From positions 62,001 to 126,000 of the forward strand of contig NZ_CAMLDD010000009.1 of NCBI RefSeq assembly GCF_946478785.1: a stretch of 64,000 bases of DNA. The letters are read 5' to 3'. This stretch comes from an uncultured Flavobacterium sp. (GTDB lineage: Bacteria > Bacteroidota > Bacteroidia > Flavobacteriales > Flavobacteriaceae). The notes beneath the pieces are model-generated. The model was not told the origin of the DNA. It did no database searches and worked only from the letters and a program-made list of their open reading frames with translations. Shown in pieces: positions 27,762 to 37,335 of this stretch (the stretch's first letter is position 1; each line of letters opens with the position of its first letter). A program made the position numbers and the translations under genes.

Positions 27762-28733
27762 TTAGAATTCCAACCCAATCTGATTTCTAACTTCTTCGGT
27801 TATCTTGCTTAAATCCAGGCTATTTTGATGCGACCAGAGCTTGCTTTCAATCTCGTTGATTTTAATACAGGCATGACATTCAATCGCTTCATGGGCATAG
27901 CCTTTTCCAATATTTGAAATTTTAAATTTTTTTCCCTCTTCATTTTCAAAAACAGAATAGCCATCAGTCATAAACCAGGGCGAATCAATATCAATTCGTC
28001 CTTTAGTGCCGCTAATGGTGGCTTTCATGTCAGAAGCAGATACTAACCCGGCATGTAAAACCGCCTGAGCTGATTCGTATTGCAAAATCATAGTAGTCTG
28101 TAAATCGACGCCAGTTGTATGATAAATAGATTTTGCTATGATTTCTTTCGGAATCCCGAGCATGATATACGATAAAAAGAGAGGATACACCCCAATGTCA
28201 TAAAGAGCGCCGCCTCCTAATTTCTTATCTGTTAACCTGTTTCCTAATTCTCTATTGATAAAAGCAAAGTCAGCATTAATATATTTTATTTCTCCAATAT
28301 CACCACTTTTTACTTTTGACAGCAATTCCTGAATTGAAGGGATGAAGCGAGTCCAGAAAGCCTCCATGAAAAATTTATTATACTTTTTTGAAGCTTCTGT
28401 CATTCGCAAAGCATCATCATAAGATAATGATAAAGGTTTTTCACACAATACATGTTTCCCGTTTTCCATTGCCTTAATCGACAATTCAGCATGAGAGTCA
28501 TGTGGCGTGGCTATATAAACAATATCAATCTGGTCATCTGCAAAAAGCTCGTCATAAGAGCCGTAAAATCTATTGCAATTATACTTTTCTGCAAATTCAT
28601 TTGCTTTGTTGATGTCTCTGGATGCAACTGCACATAATTCAGCTTCATCTATTAATTTTAAATCAGAAGCAAACAGATTGGCGATATTTCCTAAACCGAT
28701 TATGCCCCATTTGATTTTTTTATCTTTTTTCAT
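27762..28733 (-). CDS. Gfo/Idh/MocA-family oxidoreductase
   Basis: NAD(P)-dependent sugar or polyol dehydrogenase of 323 residues. The Rossmann signature GIIGLGNIANLFA is at about 11-23, the family motif CEKPLS near 97-102, and the substrate domain contains GGGALYDIGVYPL (about 173-185), where the Asp and neighbouring His/Tyr positions are usually catalytic. The typical length is present. It is transcribed convergently with the racemase-like gene, 11 bases apart. The substrate is unknown. Confidence 0.9.
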   Translation of the reverse strand: MKKDKKIKWGIIGLGNIANLFASDLKLIDEAELCAVASRDINKANEFAEKYNCNRFYGSYDELFADDQIDIVYIATPHDSHAELSIKAMENGKHVLCEKPLSLSYDDALRMTEASKKYNKFFMEAFWTRFIPSIQELLSKVKSGDIGEIKYINADFAFINRELGNRLTDKKLGGGALYDIGVYPLFLSYIMLGIPKEIIAKSIYHTTGVDLQTTMILQYESAQAVLHAGLVSASDMKATISGTKGRIDIDSPWFMTDGYSVFENEEGKKFKISNIGKGYAHEAIECHACIKINEIESKLWSHQNSLDLSKITEEVRNQIGLEF

Positions 28734-29041
28734 CTTTGAATTATACTTATTAAAAATGTTAAAACAATCAAATATAAGTCAACATAATTAATTAATCGCG
28801 GATTTTTTTTATACATCACACTCTATTTCCTACATATTATATGGATATGAGGTGAAAACATGATCTGATAAATCAATAATTGCATTAATATTTTGTAAAT
28901 TTTAAGTATGTTTTAACTAATACACGTAAAATGGAGGGGTCTAAAATGAAAAATTAACAAAAATTAAGCATTAGATGCTATTTTTAATGGGGGTATCAAA
29001 TGATTTTATATTTTTATCAAAATTTTTAAAACTAAATAACT
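28734..29041 (+). promoter_or_regulatory. amtB upstream region with a duplicated G-rich motif
   Basis: Gene-free 308 bases between divergent genes. It contains ATGGAGGGGTCTAAAATGA (28931-28949) and the related ATGGGGGTATCAAATGA (28987-29003), 56 bases apart, in an otherwise very AT-rich sequence. They are candidate binding sites for a nitrogen-responsive regulator, by position only. Confidence 0.4.
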
Positions 29042-30367
29042 ATGCGAAAAATTATTTTAAGTGTGATACTAATCACAATTCTGTTACTATCTATTTTTTC
29101 TATCTCATTTGTCACTGAATCAAAAACATTAGGTGCACACGTTGTTGAACTAAAAATGGACACAGGTGATACTGCATGGATGATTGTTGCAACTGCTTTT
29201 GTGTTGTTAATGACTCCGGGATTAGGTTTCTTCTACGGAGGTATGGTAGGTAAGAAAAATGTAATTAGTACTATGTTGCAGAGTTTCATGGCAATGGTAA
29301 TTGTTACGGTACTATGGGTAGTTATTGCATTTGGATTATGCTTTGGGCCATCAATAGGCGGATTCATTGGAGATCCTACCTCAAACATTTTCTTTCAGGG
29401 TGTTAGTGCAAATACCGCTTGGGAATTAGCACCAACAATTCCTTTTATTCTTTTCGCTTTATTTCAGGCAAAATTTGCGATCATTACACCAGCTTTAATA
29501 ACAGGAGCATTTGCAGAGCGTGTACGTTTCTGGGCTTATTTGTTATTCATGGTTTTATTCATATTATTAATTTACGCTCCATTATGTCACATGACCTGGC
29601 ATCCTGATGGATTATTCTTCGGATGGGGAGTTTTAGATTTCGCTGGAGGAACAGTAGTACACATGAGTGCTGGATGGGCTGCATTAGCCGGAGCTATGTT
29701 CTTAGGAAAACGTAAAGTACAAAAAGTTAACCCAGCCAGAATTACTTATGTATTATTAGGTACAGGTTTATTATGGTTCGGATGGTTTGGTTTCAATGCT
29801 GGTTCAGCTGTTGGTGCAGGAAGTCTTGCTACTCAGGCTTTAGGAACTACGACTATTGCAGCTGCTTCTGCAGCTATGGCCTGGGTTTTCCTTGATAAAA
29901 TTTTAGGTCACAAATTATCTGCAATGGGAGCATGTATTGGTGCAGTCGTAGGTTTGGTTGCAATCACGCCAGCTGCTGGTTTTGTAAGTATTCCTCACGC
30001 ATTAGCAATCGGTATTATTGCAGCTGTGATTAGTAATCTTGTTGTGAGCAAATTCCCTAAAGGAAAAATTGATGATGCTTTGGATGTTTTTGCTTGTCAC
30101 GGTGTTGGTGGTATGGTAGGAATGTTGTTAACCGGAGTTTTTGCATCAAACACTGTAAATTCAGTAGTAGGTGATAACCAAGGTTTAATTTTTGGAGATG
30201 CTACCTTATTCTTAACACAATTAAAAGCGTTAGTATTAGTTTCAGTCTTTGCTTTTGCTGCTTCTTATGCCTTGTTCTTTATTGTAAATAAAATTACTCC
30301 TCTAAGAGTTACTGAAGAAAAAGAAGAATTAGGATTGGATATCTCTCAACACGGAGAATACCTTTAA
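29042..30367 (+). CDS. amtB: Ammonium transporter
   Basis: Inner-membrane ammonium channel of 441 residues of the Amt/Rh family. It starts with a hydrophobic signal-like segment (about 4-22), then an acidic stretch and about 11 membrane helices. Family motifs are DTAWMIVATAFVLLMTPGLGFFYGG, FAGGTVVHMSAGWAAL, LLWFGWFGFNAGS and DVFACHGVGGMVG, holding the two pore histidines. No P-II (glnK) gene follows in this window. A strong terminator makes it a single-gene unit. Upstream repeated G-rich motifs may set nitrogen control. Confidence 0.95.
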   Translation: MRKIILSVILITILLLSIFSISFVTESKTLGAHVVELKMDTGDTAWMIVATAFVLLMTPGLGFFYGGMVGKKNVISTMLQSFMAMVIVTVLWVVIAFGLCFGPSIGGFIGDPTSNIFFQGVSANTAWELAPTIPFILFALFQAKFAIITPALITGAFAERVRFWAYLLFMVLFILLIYAPLCHMTWHPDGLFFGWGVLDFAGGTVVHMSAGWAALAGAMFLGKRKVQKVNPARITYVLLGTGLLWFGWFGFNAGSAVGAGSLATQALGTTTIAAASAAMAWVFLDKILGHKLSAMGACIGAVVGLVAITPAAGFVSIPHALAIGIIAAVISNLVVSKFPKGKIDDALDVFACHGVGGMVGMLLTGVFASNTVNSVVGDNQGLIFGDATLFLTQLKALVLVSVFAFAASYALFFIVNKITPLRVTEEKEELGLDISQHGEYL

Positions 30368-30387
30368 TAGTTACCTAACTTAAATAA

Positions 30388-30424
30388 AAAAGCACTCTGG
30401 AACAAGATTTCAGAGTGCTTTTTG
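30388..30424 (+). terminator. Rho-independent terminator after amtB
   Basis: Arms AAAAGCACTCTG / CAGAGTGCTTTT with an 11-base loop and T run. Confidence 0.9.
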
Positions 30425-30463
30425 CTTATAATAAAATCAATTCGAACGATTAAAATCTGAGTT

Positions 30464-30586
30464 TTATTTGTCAGGAGCAGCACAATTTGTCTTTTTATAA
30501 ACATAGTTCCTGCTGTTCACTGCAATCTTTTCCTTTTTAAAGAAAAAAGTAAAAGGATTTTCATTTCCATCAGGGCTACAGTTCAG
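30464..30586 (-). other. Short open relic in the 500-base amtB-dsbD gap
   Basis: A 40-codon open stretch without a start codon in the right place, bounded by stops, reading SPDGNENPFTFFFKK...NCAAPDK on the minus strand. The amino-acid mix looks protein-like, so it may be the C-terminal remnant of a deleted gene. The rest of 30368-30867 has only the terminator and a degenerate ACCACAAATTATACAGATTAA stretch near 30739. Confidence 0.3.
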
Positions 30587-30867
30587 TCATTGGGCTTTCT
30601 TTAATCACTGCTGTGAAATGAATAAAAAATTAATGTAACTCAAAATCCTAATCAGGAAAACATTCTTTATTGGTCTCAGATATAATTTAAACTATTTGCC
30701 TTAGTGCATTTTGCAGTAGCTTTTAAAAATATTTTAACCACAAATTATACAGATTAACGCTAATTAATTTATAGGAGTTTGTTTAATTTTAATAAATAAG
30801 TATTGCAACCTTGCAGACTTTCTTCAGTTTAATAAAATCAAACTATAGAGTCTAAGCGGATAATTGT

Positions 30868-32955
30868 TTATTTAAAATTTGAAATACCAACTTTTAGCCA
30901 GGTCAGATATTCTTCAGTATTTACATAACTAATGGTTGGATTTGCAGTGTTTAAATTATTTCCTTCCAAATCGGTCAAAACATACAAAGGCTGAGTATTG
31001 GTTTTATACCTTGAAATCATAAAATCAGTCCATTTATCACCAATGGTTTCAATTTTATCTCCCGAAGCTGTTACAAATTGTTTGTCAGCCGGTAATTCAC
31101 GTTTATCATCAACATATAAAGAAATCACAACCACATCATTTTTTAGAATTGGCAAAACCTTTGAATCAGACCAGACATTGTTTTCCATTTTTCTGCAATT
31201 GACACAGGCATGACCCGTAAAATCAAGCATTATAGGTTTATGCACTGATTTAGCATATGCCAGACCATTTTCATAATCATCAAAAATTACAATACCATGA
31301 ACGCCAATTTTTGCCCCTTTCGGCAAATCTTTTGATGAAGATACAGCATTAGAACTTCCAATACCATGTGGACTCTCACTATATTGCGTCGGCGGAGGGA
31401 AAGCACTAATCAATTTTAAAGGAGCACCCCAGAGCCCGGGAATCAGATAAACCGTAAAAGCTAACGTTATTAATCCCAAATACAATCTTCCCACAGAGAT
31501 ATGCTGCAACGGACTATCATGAGGCAAAGTTATTTTTCCGAATAAATAAAATGCCAAAGCACCAAAAATAGCAATCCAGATCACAAGGAAAACTTCCCTT
31601 TCTAATAAATGCAATTGTAAAACCAAGTCGGCATTTGACAAAAATTTAAAGGCCAGAGCCAATTCCAGAAAACCTAAAACCACTTTAACCGTATTCAGCC
31701 AGCCACCGGATTTAGGTAATGAATTTAACCAGCCCGGGAACATTGCAAATAACATGAATGGTAAAGCTAATGCTAATGAAAATCCAAACATTCCCACGAT
31801 AGGACCAATAACACCATTCGTAGCAGCTTCAACTAAAAGTGAACCCACAATAGGACCTGTACAGGAAAAAGAAACGATAGCCAAGGCCAAAGCCATAAAT
31901 AATATTCCGATTATTCCACCTCTGTCTGCTTGCTGATCTACTTTATTCGCCCATGAATTAGGCAGCATAATTTCGAATCCTCCCAAAAATGAAGTGGCAA
32001 AAATTACTAATAAGATAAAGAAACCAATATTAAACCAAACATTGGTTGCCAAAGAATTTAAGGCATCTGCACCAAAAATCGAGGAAACCAAAAATCCTAA
32101 TGAAACATAAATTACAATAATAGAAATTCCATAAATAATTGCATTTCTAATTCCCGCAGCCCGTGTTTTGCTTTGTTTTGTAAAAAAGCTTACTGTCATT
32201 GGAATCATCGGAAAAACACATGGTGTCAGTAATGCTGTAAATCCAAATAAGAAAGCTACCAAAAAGACAGACCATAGACTTCTTGCTGGCGTAGGCTTTT
32301 GCACATCATCTACAACTCTTGACGTAGCATTATCTGTTTTTTCTAATTTTAGAACTTCAGGAGTTGCTGCTTTTGATACGGTATCAACAGCAATTCCGGT
32401 TACTTTAGTTTCATCTAATTTTGACTCTGTTATTGTTGGAATTACAGCATTTACTTTTAGTAATGCAGGAACTGCAATCGAGAATTTTTTATTTGAATTG
32501 ATACAGACCTCTTTACAAACCTGAAAATCAAATTCAACTTCAACAGTTTTTAAATTAGGATTCAGTATTTTGATTTCCTGCTCGATATGTGCTTTTCCTT
32601 CAAAAAAAGTTTCATTTACTCCAAAGATATCATTAAAGGCTGTTCTTGTCTTTCCTTCTTTGGCTTTGCCTATTAAATCGTAATTTCCTTTTTGGTTTTT
32701 AAAAACAATCTCTAAAGCCAAAGGACCGCCTTCTGGTGTGAATTGGGAATACATGTGCCAGTCCTTCTCTATAATTCCGTCAAAGATCAAAACAAAATTA
32801 GTTTCCGATTTTTTTTCAATTTTAGTGGACCATTTTACGGGTTCTAAAATCTGGGCGTTTCCTTTTGCAAAAGCAAAAATGAAAACCATTAAGAAAACAA
32901 AAGTTTTATTCCAAAGATTTGAGTTTATAGCCTGGCATTGTGAGTTTGACTTCAT
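30868..32955 (-). CDS. dsbD: Protein-disulfide reductase DsbD
   Basis: Inner-membrane protein of 695 residues that carries electrons from cytosolic thioredoxin to periplasmic thiols. In order: signal peptide (about 15-34), DsbD-alpha-like periplasmic domain with VCKEVC (about 145-152), a membrane domain of eight helices (about 227-500) with TPCVFPMIPM and FSCTGPIVG holding the transport cysteines, and a C-terminal thioredoxin domain with CVNC (Cys584, Cys587). Its ATG overlaps the tilS stop, so it is translated from the tilS transcript. Confidence 0.93.
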   Translation of the reverse strand: MKSNSQCQAINSNLWNKTFVFLMVFIFAFAKGNAQILEPVKWSTKIEKKSETNFVLIFDGIIEKDWHMYSQFTPEGGPLALEIVFKNQKGNYDLIGKAKEGKTRTAFNDIFGVNETFFEGKAHIEQEIKILNPNLKTVEVEFDFQVCKEVCINSNKKFSIAVPALLKVNAVIPTITESKLDETKVTGIAVDTVSKAATPEVLKLEKTDNATSRVVDDVQKPTPARSLWSVFLVAFLFGFTALLTPCVFPMIPMTVSFFTKQSKTRAAGIRNAIIYGISIIVIYVSLGFLVSSIFGADALNSLATNVWFNIGFFILLVIFATSFLGGFEIMLPNSWANKVDQQADRGGIIGILFMALALAIVSFSCTGPIVGSLLVEAATNGVIGPIVGMFGFSLALALPFMLFAMFPGWLNSLPKSGGWLNTVKVVLGFLELALAFKFLSNADLVLQLHLLEREVFLVIWIAIFGALAFYLFGKITLPHDSPLQHISVGRLYLGLITLAFTVYLIPGLWGAPLKLISAFPPPTQYSESPHGIGSSNAVSSSKDLPKGAKIGVHGIVIFDDYENGLAYAKSVHKPIMLDFTGHACVNCRKMENNVWSDSKVLPILKNDVVVISLYVDDKRELPADKQFVTASGDKIETIGDKWTDFMISRYKTNTQPLYVLTDLEGNNLNTANPTISYVNTEEYLTWLKVGISNFK

Positions 32956-34265
32956 TCTTGTAATTCTATTTTAAGTATTTTATTTGAGGATTTTTCTATT
33001 TTAAATCTTTCGTCCTGCCTGATTCCAACAATCCATACAATTTGGTCATTTGAACATAAAAGCCACGTGTTTTCTTTTTCAATCAGTGATAATTTCTCAT
33101 CTTTGAAAAGCTTGCTGACTTTTTTTGACTTTCCATTCATACCAAAAGGCAGAAAAGAATCGCCTTCTTTCCATTTACGTAAAATCAATGGAAATTTAAT
33201 TTTTTCAGCATCCACAAATATAGCCTTATTTGAATCTATGGTAATGTCATCTACGCGACAAATCTTCAATTTTAAGGGAAAATTAACGTCCTCTTCATTT
33301 TCATTAATCAGATATTCCTGTGCTATATCGTCTTCTGAAATTGGACTTAAAATCAGCGTGTCTCTGTTTTTTAGCAATCGAAATTCTGCAGCAAAAACTT
33401 GTTTGCCAGATTGTCCATCTACTAAATCATAAATGTCATTCCATGCCAAAAATCCAAATTCATTAAGCCATTGATACAAATATGATCTGTAATTTGGTAA
33501 TTTTAGAAGTTGATTTAAATCGAAATGTATTTCTTCTCCCGCTTCTTTTGCCACTTGCTGATAAATCATAATCGAAGCATCTTCAACCATTTCGTTAGAT
33601 TCCTGCAAATAAGATTGTGTTTTTTGGAAAGCCTTTAGAAAGTTTGGATTTATTTCTTTTAAAACTGGTACCAAATCGTGACGAATTTTATTTCGCAGGT
33701 ATTTATTTGAAGCATTACTGCTGTCTTCACGCCATTCAATATTATGTTTCTGGGCGTACTTTAAAATTTCTTCTCTGGAAAAAGGCAAAAGCGGCCGAAT
33801 AATTTTATCATTTTGCTCAGGAATACCAATAAGACCTTCTAATCCTGTGCCACGACTTAGGTTGATAATAAAAGTTTCCAAATTATCATCTGCGTGATGA
33901 GCAGTGAGAATATAATCGAATTTATGAGTTTCAAGTAGTTCATAAAACCAGCTGTACCGCAGTTCGCGGGCTGCTATTTGAGTCGAAAGCTTATAATCCT
34001 TGGCAAATGCTTCGGTATCAAACTGGGTTGTAAAAAAGGAAATGTTGTTTTCTTCACAGTAATTTCGAATAAAATCCTGATCACCGAAACTTTCTAATCC
34101 GCGAAGCTGAAAATTGCAATGCAAAACTGCAATTTCATATCCTAATTGCTGAAATAGATGCAGCAAAACCATACTATCCAAACCACTACTAACGGCAAGA
34201 AAAAGTTTTTTATTTTCCAAAAACGGAAACCTTACACCAATATGATTTTTAAAGTTTGAGAGCAT
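32952..34265 (-). CDS. tilS: tRNA(Ile)-lysidine synthase
   Basis: Modifies C34 of the CAU-anticodon tRNA(Ile) to lysidine with ATP and lysine, making it read AUA. At 437 residues it is of full length: the N-terminal PP-loop ATPase contains SSGLDS (26-31), RGLESFGDQD, TAHHADDNLETF and REDSSNASNKYLRNKIRH, and the C-terminal domain ends with WKEGDSFLPFGMNGKSKKVSKLFKD. The PP-loop usually reads SGGxDS; here the second residue is Ser. It is the first gene of an operon with dsbD (4-base overlap). Confidence 0.94.
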   Translation of the reverse strand: MLSNFKNHIGVRFPFLENKKLFLAVSSGLDSMVLLHLFQQLGYEIAVLHCNFQLRGLESFGDQDFIRNYCEENNISFFTTQFDTEAFAKDYKLSTQIAARELRYSWFYELLETHKFDYILTAHHADDNLETFIINLSRGTGLEGLIGIPEQNDKIIRPLLPFSREEILKYAQKHNIEWREDSSNASNKYLRNKIRHDLVPVLKEINPNFLKAFQKTQSYLQESNEMVEDASIMIYQQVAKEAGEEIHFDLNQLLKLPNYRSYLYQWLNEFGFLAWNDIYDLVDGQSGKQVFAAEFRLLKNRDTLILSPISEDDIAQEYLINENEEDVNFPLKLKICRVDDITIDSNKAIFVDAEKIKFPLILRKWKEGDSFLPFGMNGKSKKVSKLFKDEKLSLIEKENTWLLCSNDQIVWIVGIRQDERFKIEKSSNKILKIELQE

Positions 34266-34301
34266 TTATAAAATTAAAAAAATGAATATGTTTGAGAAGT
34301 A

Positions 34302-34309
34302 CAAAATTA
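34302..34309 (-). promoter_or_regulatory. -7 promoter element TAATTTTG for tilS
   Basis: TAnnTTTG on the minus strand, 36 bases before the tilS ATG. Confidence 0.5.
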
Positions 34310-34443
34310 AGCTTTTTAAGACTATAGACGGATAGAAAAAGCAAAATCTAAGATCGTGTTAATGTTATCTGTTATTTTCATTTCTCAGAATATTTTTTTG
34401 GAATTGCTACAGATTAAAAAATAAAGTTTTGCATATTGTTATT

Positions 34444-34842
34444 TCATTTATTGGAAACAATAGCTATTAATTCATTTACAGAAATAGGTTTTGGCATATA
34501 GCCCATAATATTGCTAAAAGTCATAGATTTGTTTTTGTCCTCAATGGCAATCGAAGAACTTACGATATAAATATGAATATCTTTCCTGATATCTGATTTT
34601 ATTTTTTTCATCTCCTCCATAAATTCCCATCCATCCATAATTGGCATATTAATATCCAACAAGATAATATCCGGGAGATAAGTATCGTCATCTTGTATTA
34701 TTTTTTTTAAAGAATTCAATGCTTCCTTTGCATTTGTAAATGAAGAATGAGTGCAAAATATCCCTGATTTTTTAATTATTTTACTGATAATGGTTTGATA
34801 AATAAGATCATCATCTACAACCCAAATTACGTTATCTTTCAT
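34444..34842 (-). CDS. Single-domain response regulator (CheY-like)
   Basis: Receiver domain alone, 132 residues. The acidic cluster DDD is at 10-12, the phospho-acceptor Asp63 in ILLDINMP, and the conserved Lys in YMPKPIS near the C-terminus. Without an output domain it must act by protein contact. Its start overlaps the stop of the kinase gene (ATGA), so it is very probably the partner of that kinase. Its downstream target is unknown. Confidence 0.93.
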   Translation of the reverse strand: MKDNVIWVVDDDLIYQTIISKIIKKSGIFCTHSSFTNAKEALNSLKKIIQDDDTYLPDIILLDINMPIMDGWEFMEEMKKIKSDIRKDIHIYIVSSSIAIEDKNKSMTFSNIMGYMPKPISVNELIAIVSNK

Positions 34843-37190
34843 TTGATATAGATTTTAAATGTGGTTCCTGTATTGGGAATGCTGTTTACGACTATAGTTC
34901 CGCCCATCGCATTTACTTGATTTTTTGTTATAAAAAGTCCAATTCCTCTTGCATTTGAGTTAGTACTGAAAGTTTTGTAAAGGCCAAAAATTTTGTCAGC
35001 ATTTCGTTCTAAGTCAATTCCAATCCCATTATCTGAAACTTCAATAACATCCTTGTCATCTTCTTTATACAATTTTATGGTTATAATGGGTTTACGTTCA
35101 TGATGTCTGTATCGAATAGCATTTGAAATTAAATTATAAAGAATACTTTCTAAGTAGGCTGAATTATAGTTTATCACAGCATCTTTCTGTACATCGGTTA
35201 TAAAGGTTACTTTGTTAGTTCGTATTTGTTCTGTAAAAACTTCTTTGGCTCTTTTGATGTACTTGCTCAGCTTCAACGGTTTTGTAACCAGATTGAGGTT
35301 CGTATTTATATTTACTACTTCGTTTAGGTGCTTCATTGTTTCGTCAAGCGAATTGGAAACCGATTTTAATAGCTGCATCATTTCGTTTTTCTCATCTTCT
35401 GAGTCTGCTGTTTCTATCAAAGAGATAATAGATTCAATATTGCTGGTGTGCGATCTCAGGTTGTGAGAAACGATGTAAGAGAAATTTAAAAGTCTTTTAT
35501 TTTGCTCTGTGACTAACTCCAGTGAGTTATTCAGGTTTTTTTCGGCTTCTTTCATTATGGTGATATCAATCATAATACCTCGTGATATGACAGGTTTATT
35601 ATCTTTAAGGCCATAATTTATAATATTTCTCATCCAAATCACCTTCCCTTCCTTTGTAATCATTCGATACTCATAATCATGATTGACAAAGTTTTTATTG
35701 TTTCTGGCGAATGATAATGCATATTCACGATCATCAGGATGAATATATTCTTCCCAAAGCCTCGGGTTTTCTTCATACTCTTCGACTGAAAACCCCAGCA
35801 GTTTTTCTGCCTGTTTACTTATAAAAGAGGATTTTTTTGTTTCTAAATCATATTCCCACACAATTACATTAACATTATCAATGATGGATTTCAACCGAGC
35901 CTGACTTTTTTCAATTAATGCTTCAGCGTTCTTTCTTTCGGTAATGTCTTTTGTAAAAGCAATATAGCTGGTGGGTTTCTCGTTGCTCTCCACAAATGCT
36001 GAAACGATTATATTTACCCAAATAATTTCTCCGGTTTTCGTCAGACATTGTTTTTCTATAGAAAAATCAGTTATTATTCCTTTTTCAAGATTCTTTATGT
36101 TTTTAAAAGTTTCTAAATCATTTCGATGAATAACATTATTAACGCCTAATTTCTTAATTTCTTCAAATGTATAGCCCAGCATATCGCAGAATTTCTTGTT
36201 GGCCTCCATTAAATTCCCTGAAGCAGTATCAATTATTGCAAATCCTACCGGTGCCTGATCGATAATGGTTTTAAACTTCATTTCGGTTTTTAAAAGCTTT
36301 GCCTCCTGTTCCTTTAGTAAGAATTCCAGTTCTTCGGGTTTTTTTAGGATGTTGGTTGTCAATATGCCAAATAATAAAGCGATGATTATTCCTAAAGCAG
36401 AAGTAAATAAAACCTGAGGATACAGTAAAATGTTTTGTTTTGCAACCAAATACAAAACCCAATCACTGTCTGATATAGATTGGGATATATAATAACTTTT
36501 GGACAGGTCTGTTTTGGAAGGAAGAAAAAATTCTTCTTTAGAGGTAACTGGATTTTTCTTTGAAAACTGAAAGTAGTAATCAGGATGATTAATGTCTTTA
36601 ATTCCAGAGGCTCTTAATAACGTATTTAGTTTAATAATAACTGCAGTAAATCCCCAAAATTTATTTTTATGGTATATGGGAAGCCTGCCTACAATACCAA
36701 TCTCTCCTTGTCTTAATTTTAATGGTCCTGCAAAATAAATTTTTTGACTTTCGATAGATTTTTTTGCTTCCTTACTAATATCTGCAGTGCTCAAAATATT
36801 TAAATTCATCGCAGCCTCATTTCCTTCCAGTGGGTAAATGTATTTGATAAGACCTCTTGGAACTAATTCTACGACACTAACAATAGGATTAGACTTGATG
36901 AGTTGTTTGCTTACTGCTTCAAAATTTTGTGGAACACCATTGTTATCTAAAGTAAGAGCAAGAGAAACGGTTGTTGAATAGCAGTTTTTTAGAGACTGTT
37001 CAATATTCTGATGAGCATTGTTTAAAATGATTTTCATTTTATTACGATCCTCATCTTTTAAGATTTGATTTCGCAACACACTGAATATAACAGTGATGGC
37101 TGCAAAAATAAAAAACACTAAAAAACCGGCAGTTCTTGGTCTTATTGCAAACCAATTTATGAAGCTGCCCCAATTTTTTTCATTTTTCAT
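34839..37190 (-). CDS. CHASE/PAS sensor histidine kinase
   Basis: Membrane sensor kinase of 783 residues. Order: membrane helix (about 17-37), extracytoplasmic CHASE-type sensor (about 45-255, with VVELVPRGLIKYIYP and GPLKLRQGEIGIVGRLPIY), second membrane helix (about 262-282), two PAS/PAC units (about 305-420 and 430-545), a dimerisation helix with SYIVSHNLRSH (phospho-His near 573) and an HATPase domain to the end (DNGIGIDLE, TKNQVNAMGG). It is followed with a 4-base overlap by the single-domain regulator. CHASE domains bind small external ligands; this one is unidentified. Confidence 0.92.
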   Translation of the reverse strand: MKNEKNWGSFINWFAIRPRTAGFLVFFIFAAITVIFSVLRNQILKDEDRNKMKIILNNAHQNIEQSLKNCYSTTVSLALTLDNNGVPQNFEAVSKQLIKSNPIVSVVELVPRGLIKYIYPLEGNEAAMNLNILSTADISKEAKKSIESQKIYFAGPLKLRQGEIGIVGRLPIYHKNKFWGFTAVIIKLNTLLRASGIKDINHPDYYFQFSKKNPVTSKEEFFLPSKTDLSKSYYISQSISDSDWVLYLVAKQNILLYPQVLFTSALGIIIALLFGILTTNILKKPEELEFLLKEQEAKLLKTEMKFKTIIDQAPVGFAIIDTASGNLMEANKKFCDMLGYTFEEIKKLGVNNVIHRNDLETFKNIKNLEKGIITDFSIEKQCLTKTGEIIWVNIIVSAFVESNEKPTSYIAFTKDITERKNAEALIEKSQARLKSIIDNVNVIVWEYDLETKKSSFISKQAEKLLGFSVEEYEENPRLWEEYIHPDDREYALSFARNNKNFVNHDYEYRMITKEGKVIWMRNIINYGLKDNKPVISRGIMIDITIMKEAEKNLNNSLELVTEQNKRLLNFSYIVSHNLRSHTSNIESIISLIETADSEDEKNEMMQLLKSVSNSLDETMKHLNEVVNINTNLNLVTKPLKLSKYIKRAKEVFTEQIRTNKVTFITDVQKDAVINYNSAYLESILYNLISNAIRYRHHERKPIITIKLYKEDDKDVIEVSDNGIGIDLERNADKIFGLYKTFSTNSNARGIGLFITKNQVNAMGGTIVVNSIPNTGTTFKIYIK

Positions 37191-37335
37191 TGTTGTAAAT
37201 TGAATATAATCGTTATGTCATTTGATAAAATTAACGATTTTTTTATCAAATAAACAATTTACAGCTATTATCAATAAATAATTACCATTCAAATGACAAT
37301 TCAGCAGGCACTTCTATTTCATTAGGTTAAGAATT

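Noticed and set aside
30868..32955. Several plus-strand frames of 60-120 codons inside dsbD
   Set aside because: Antisense shadows of an intact dsbD; no promoter or family match.
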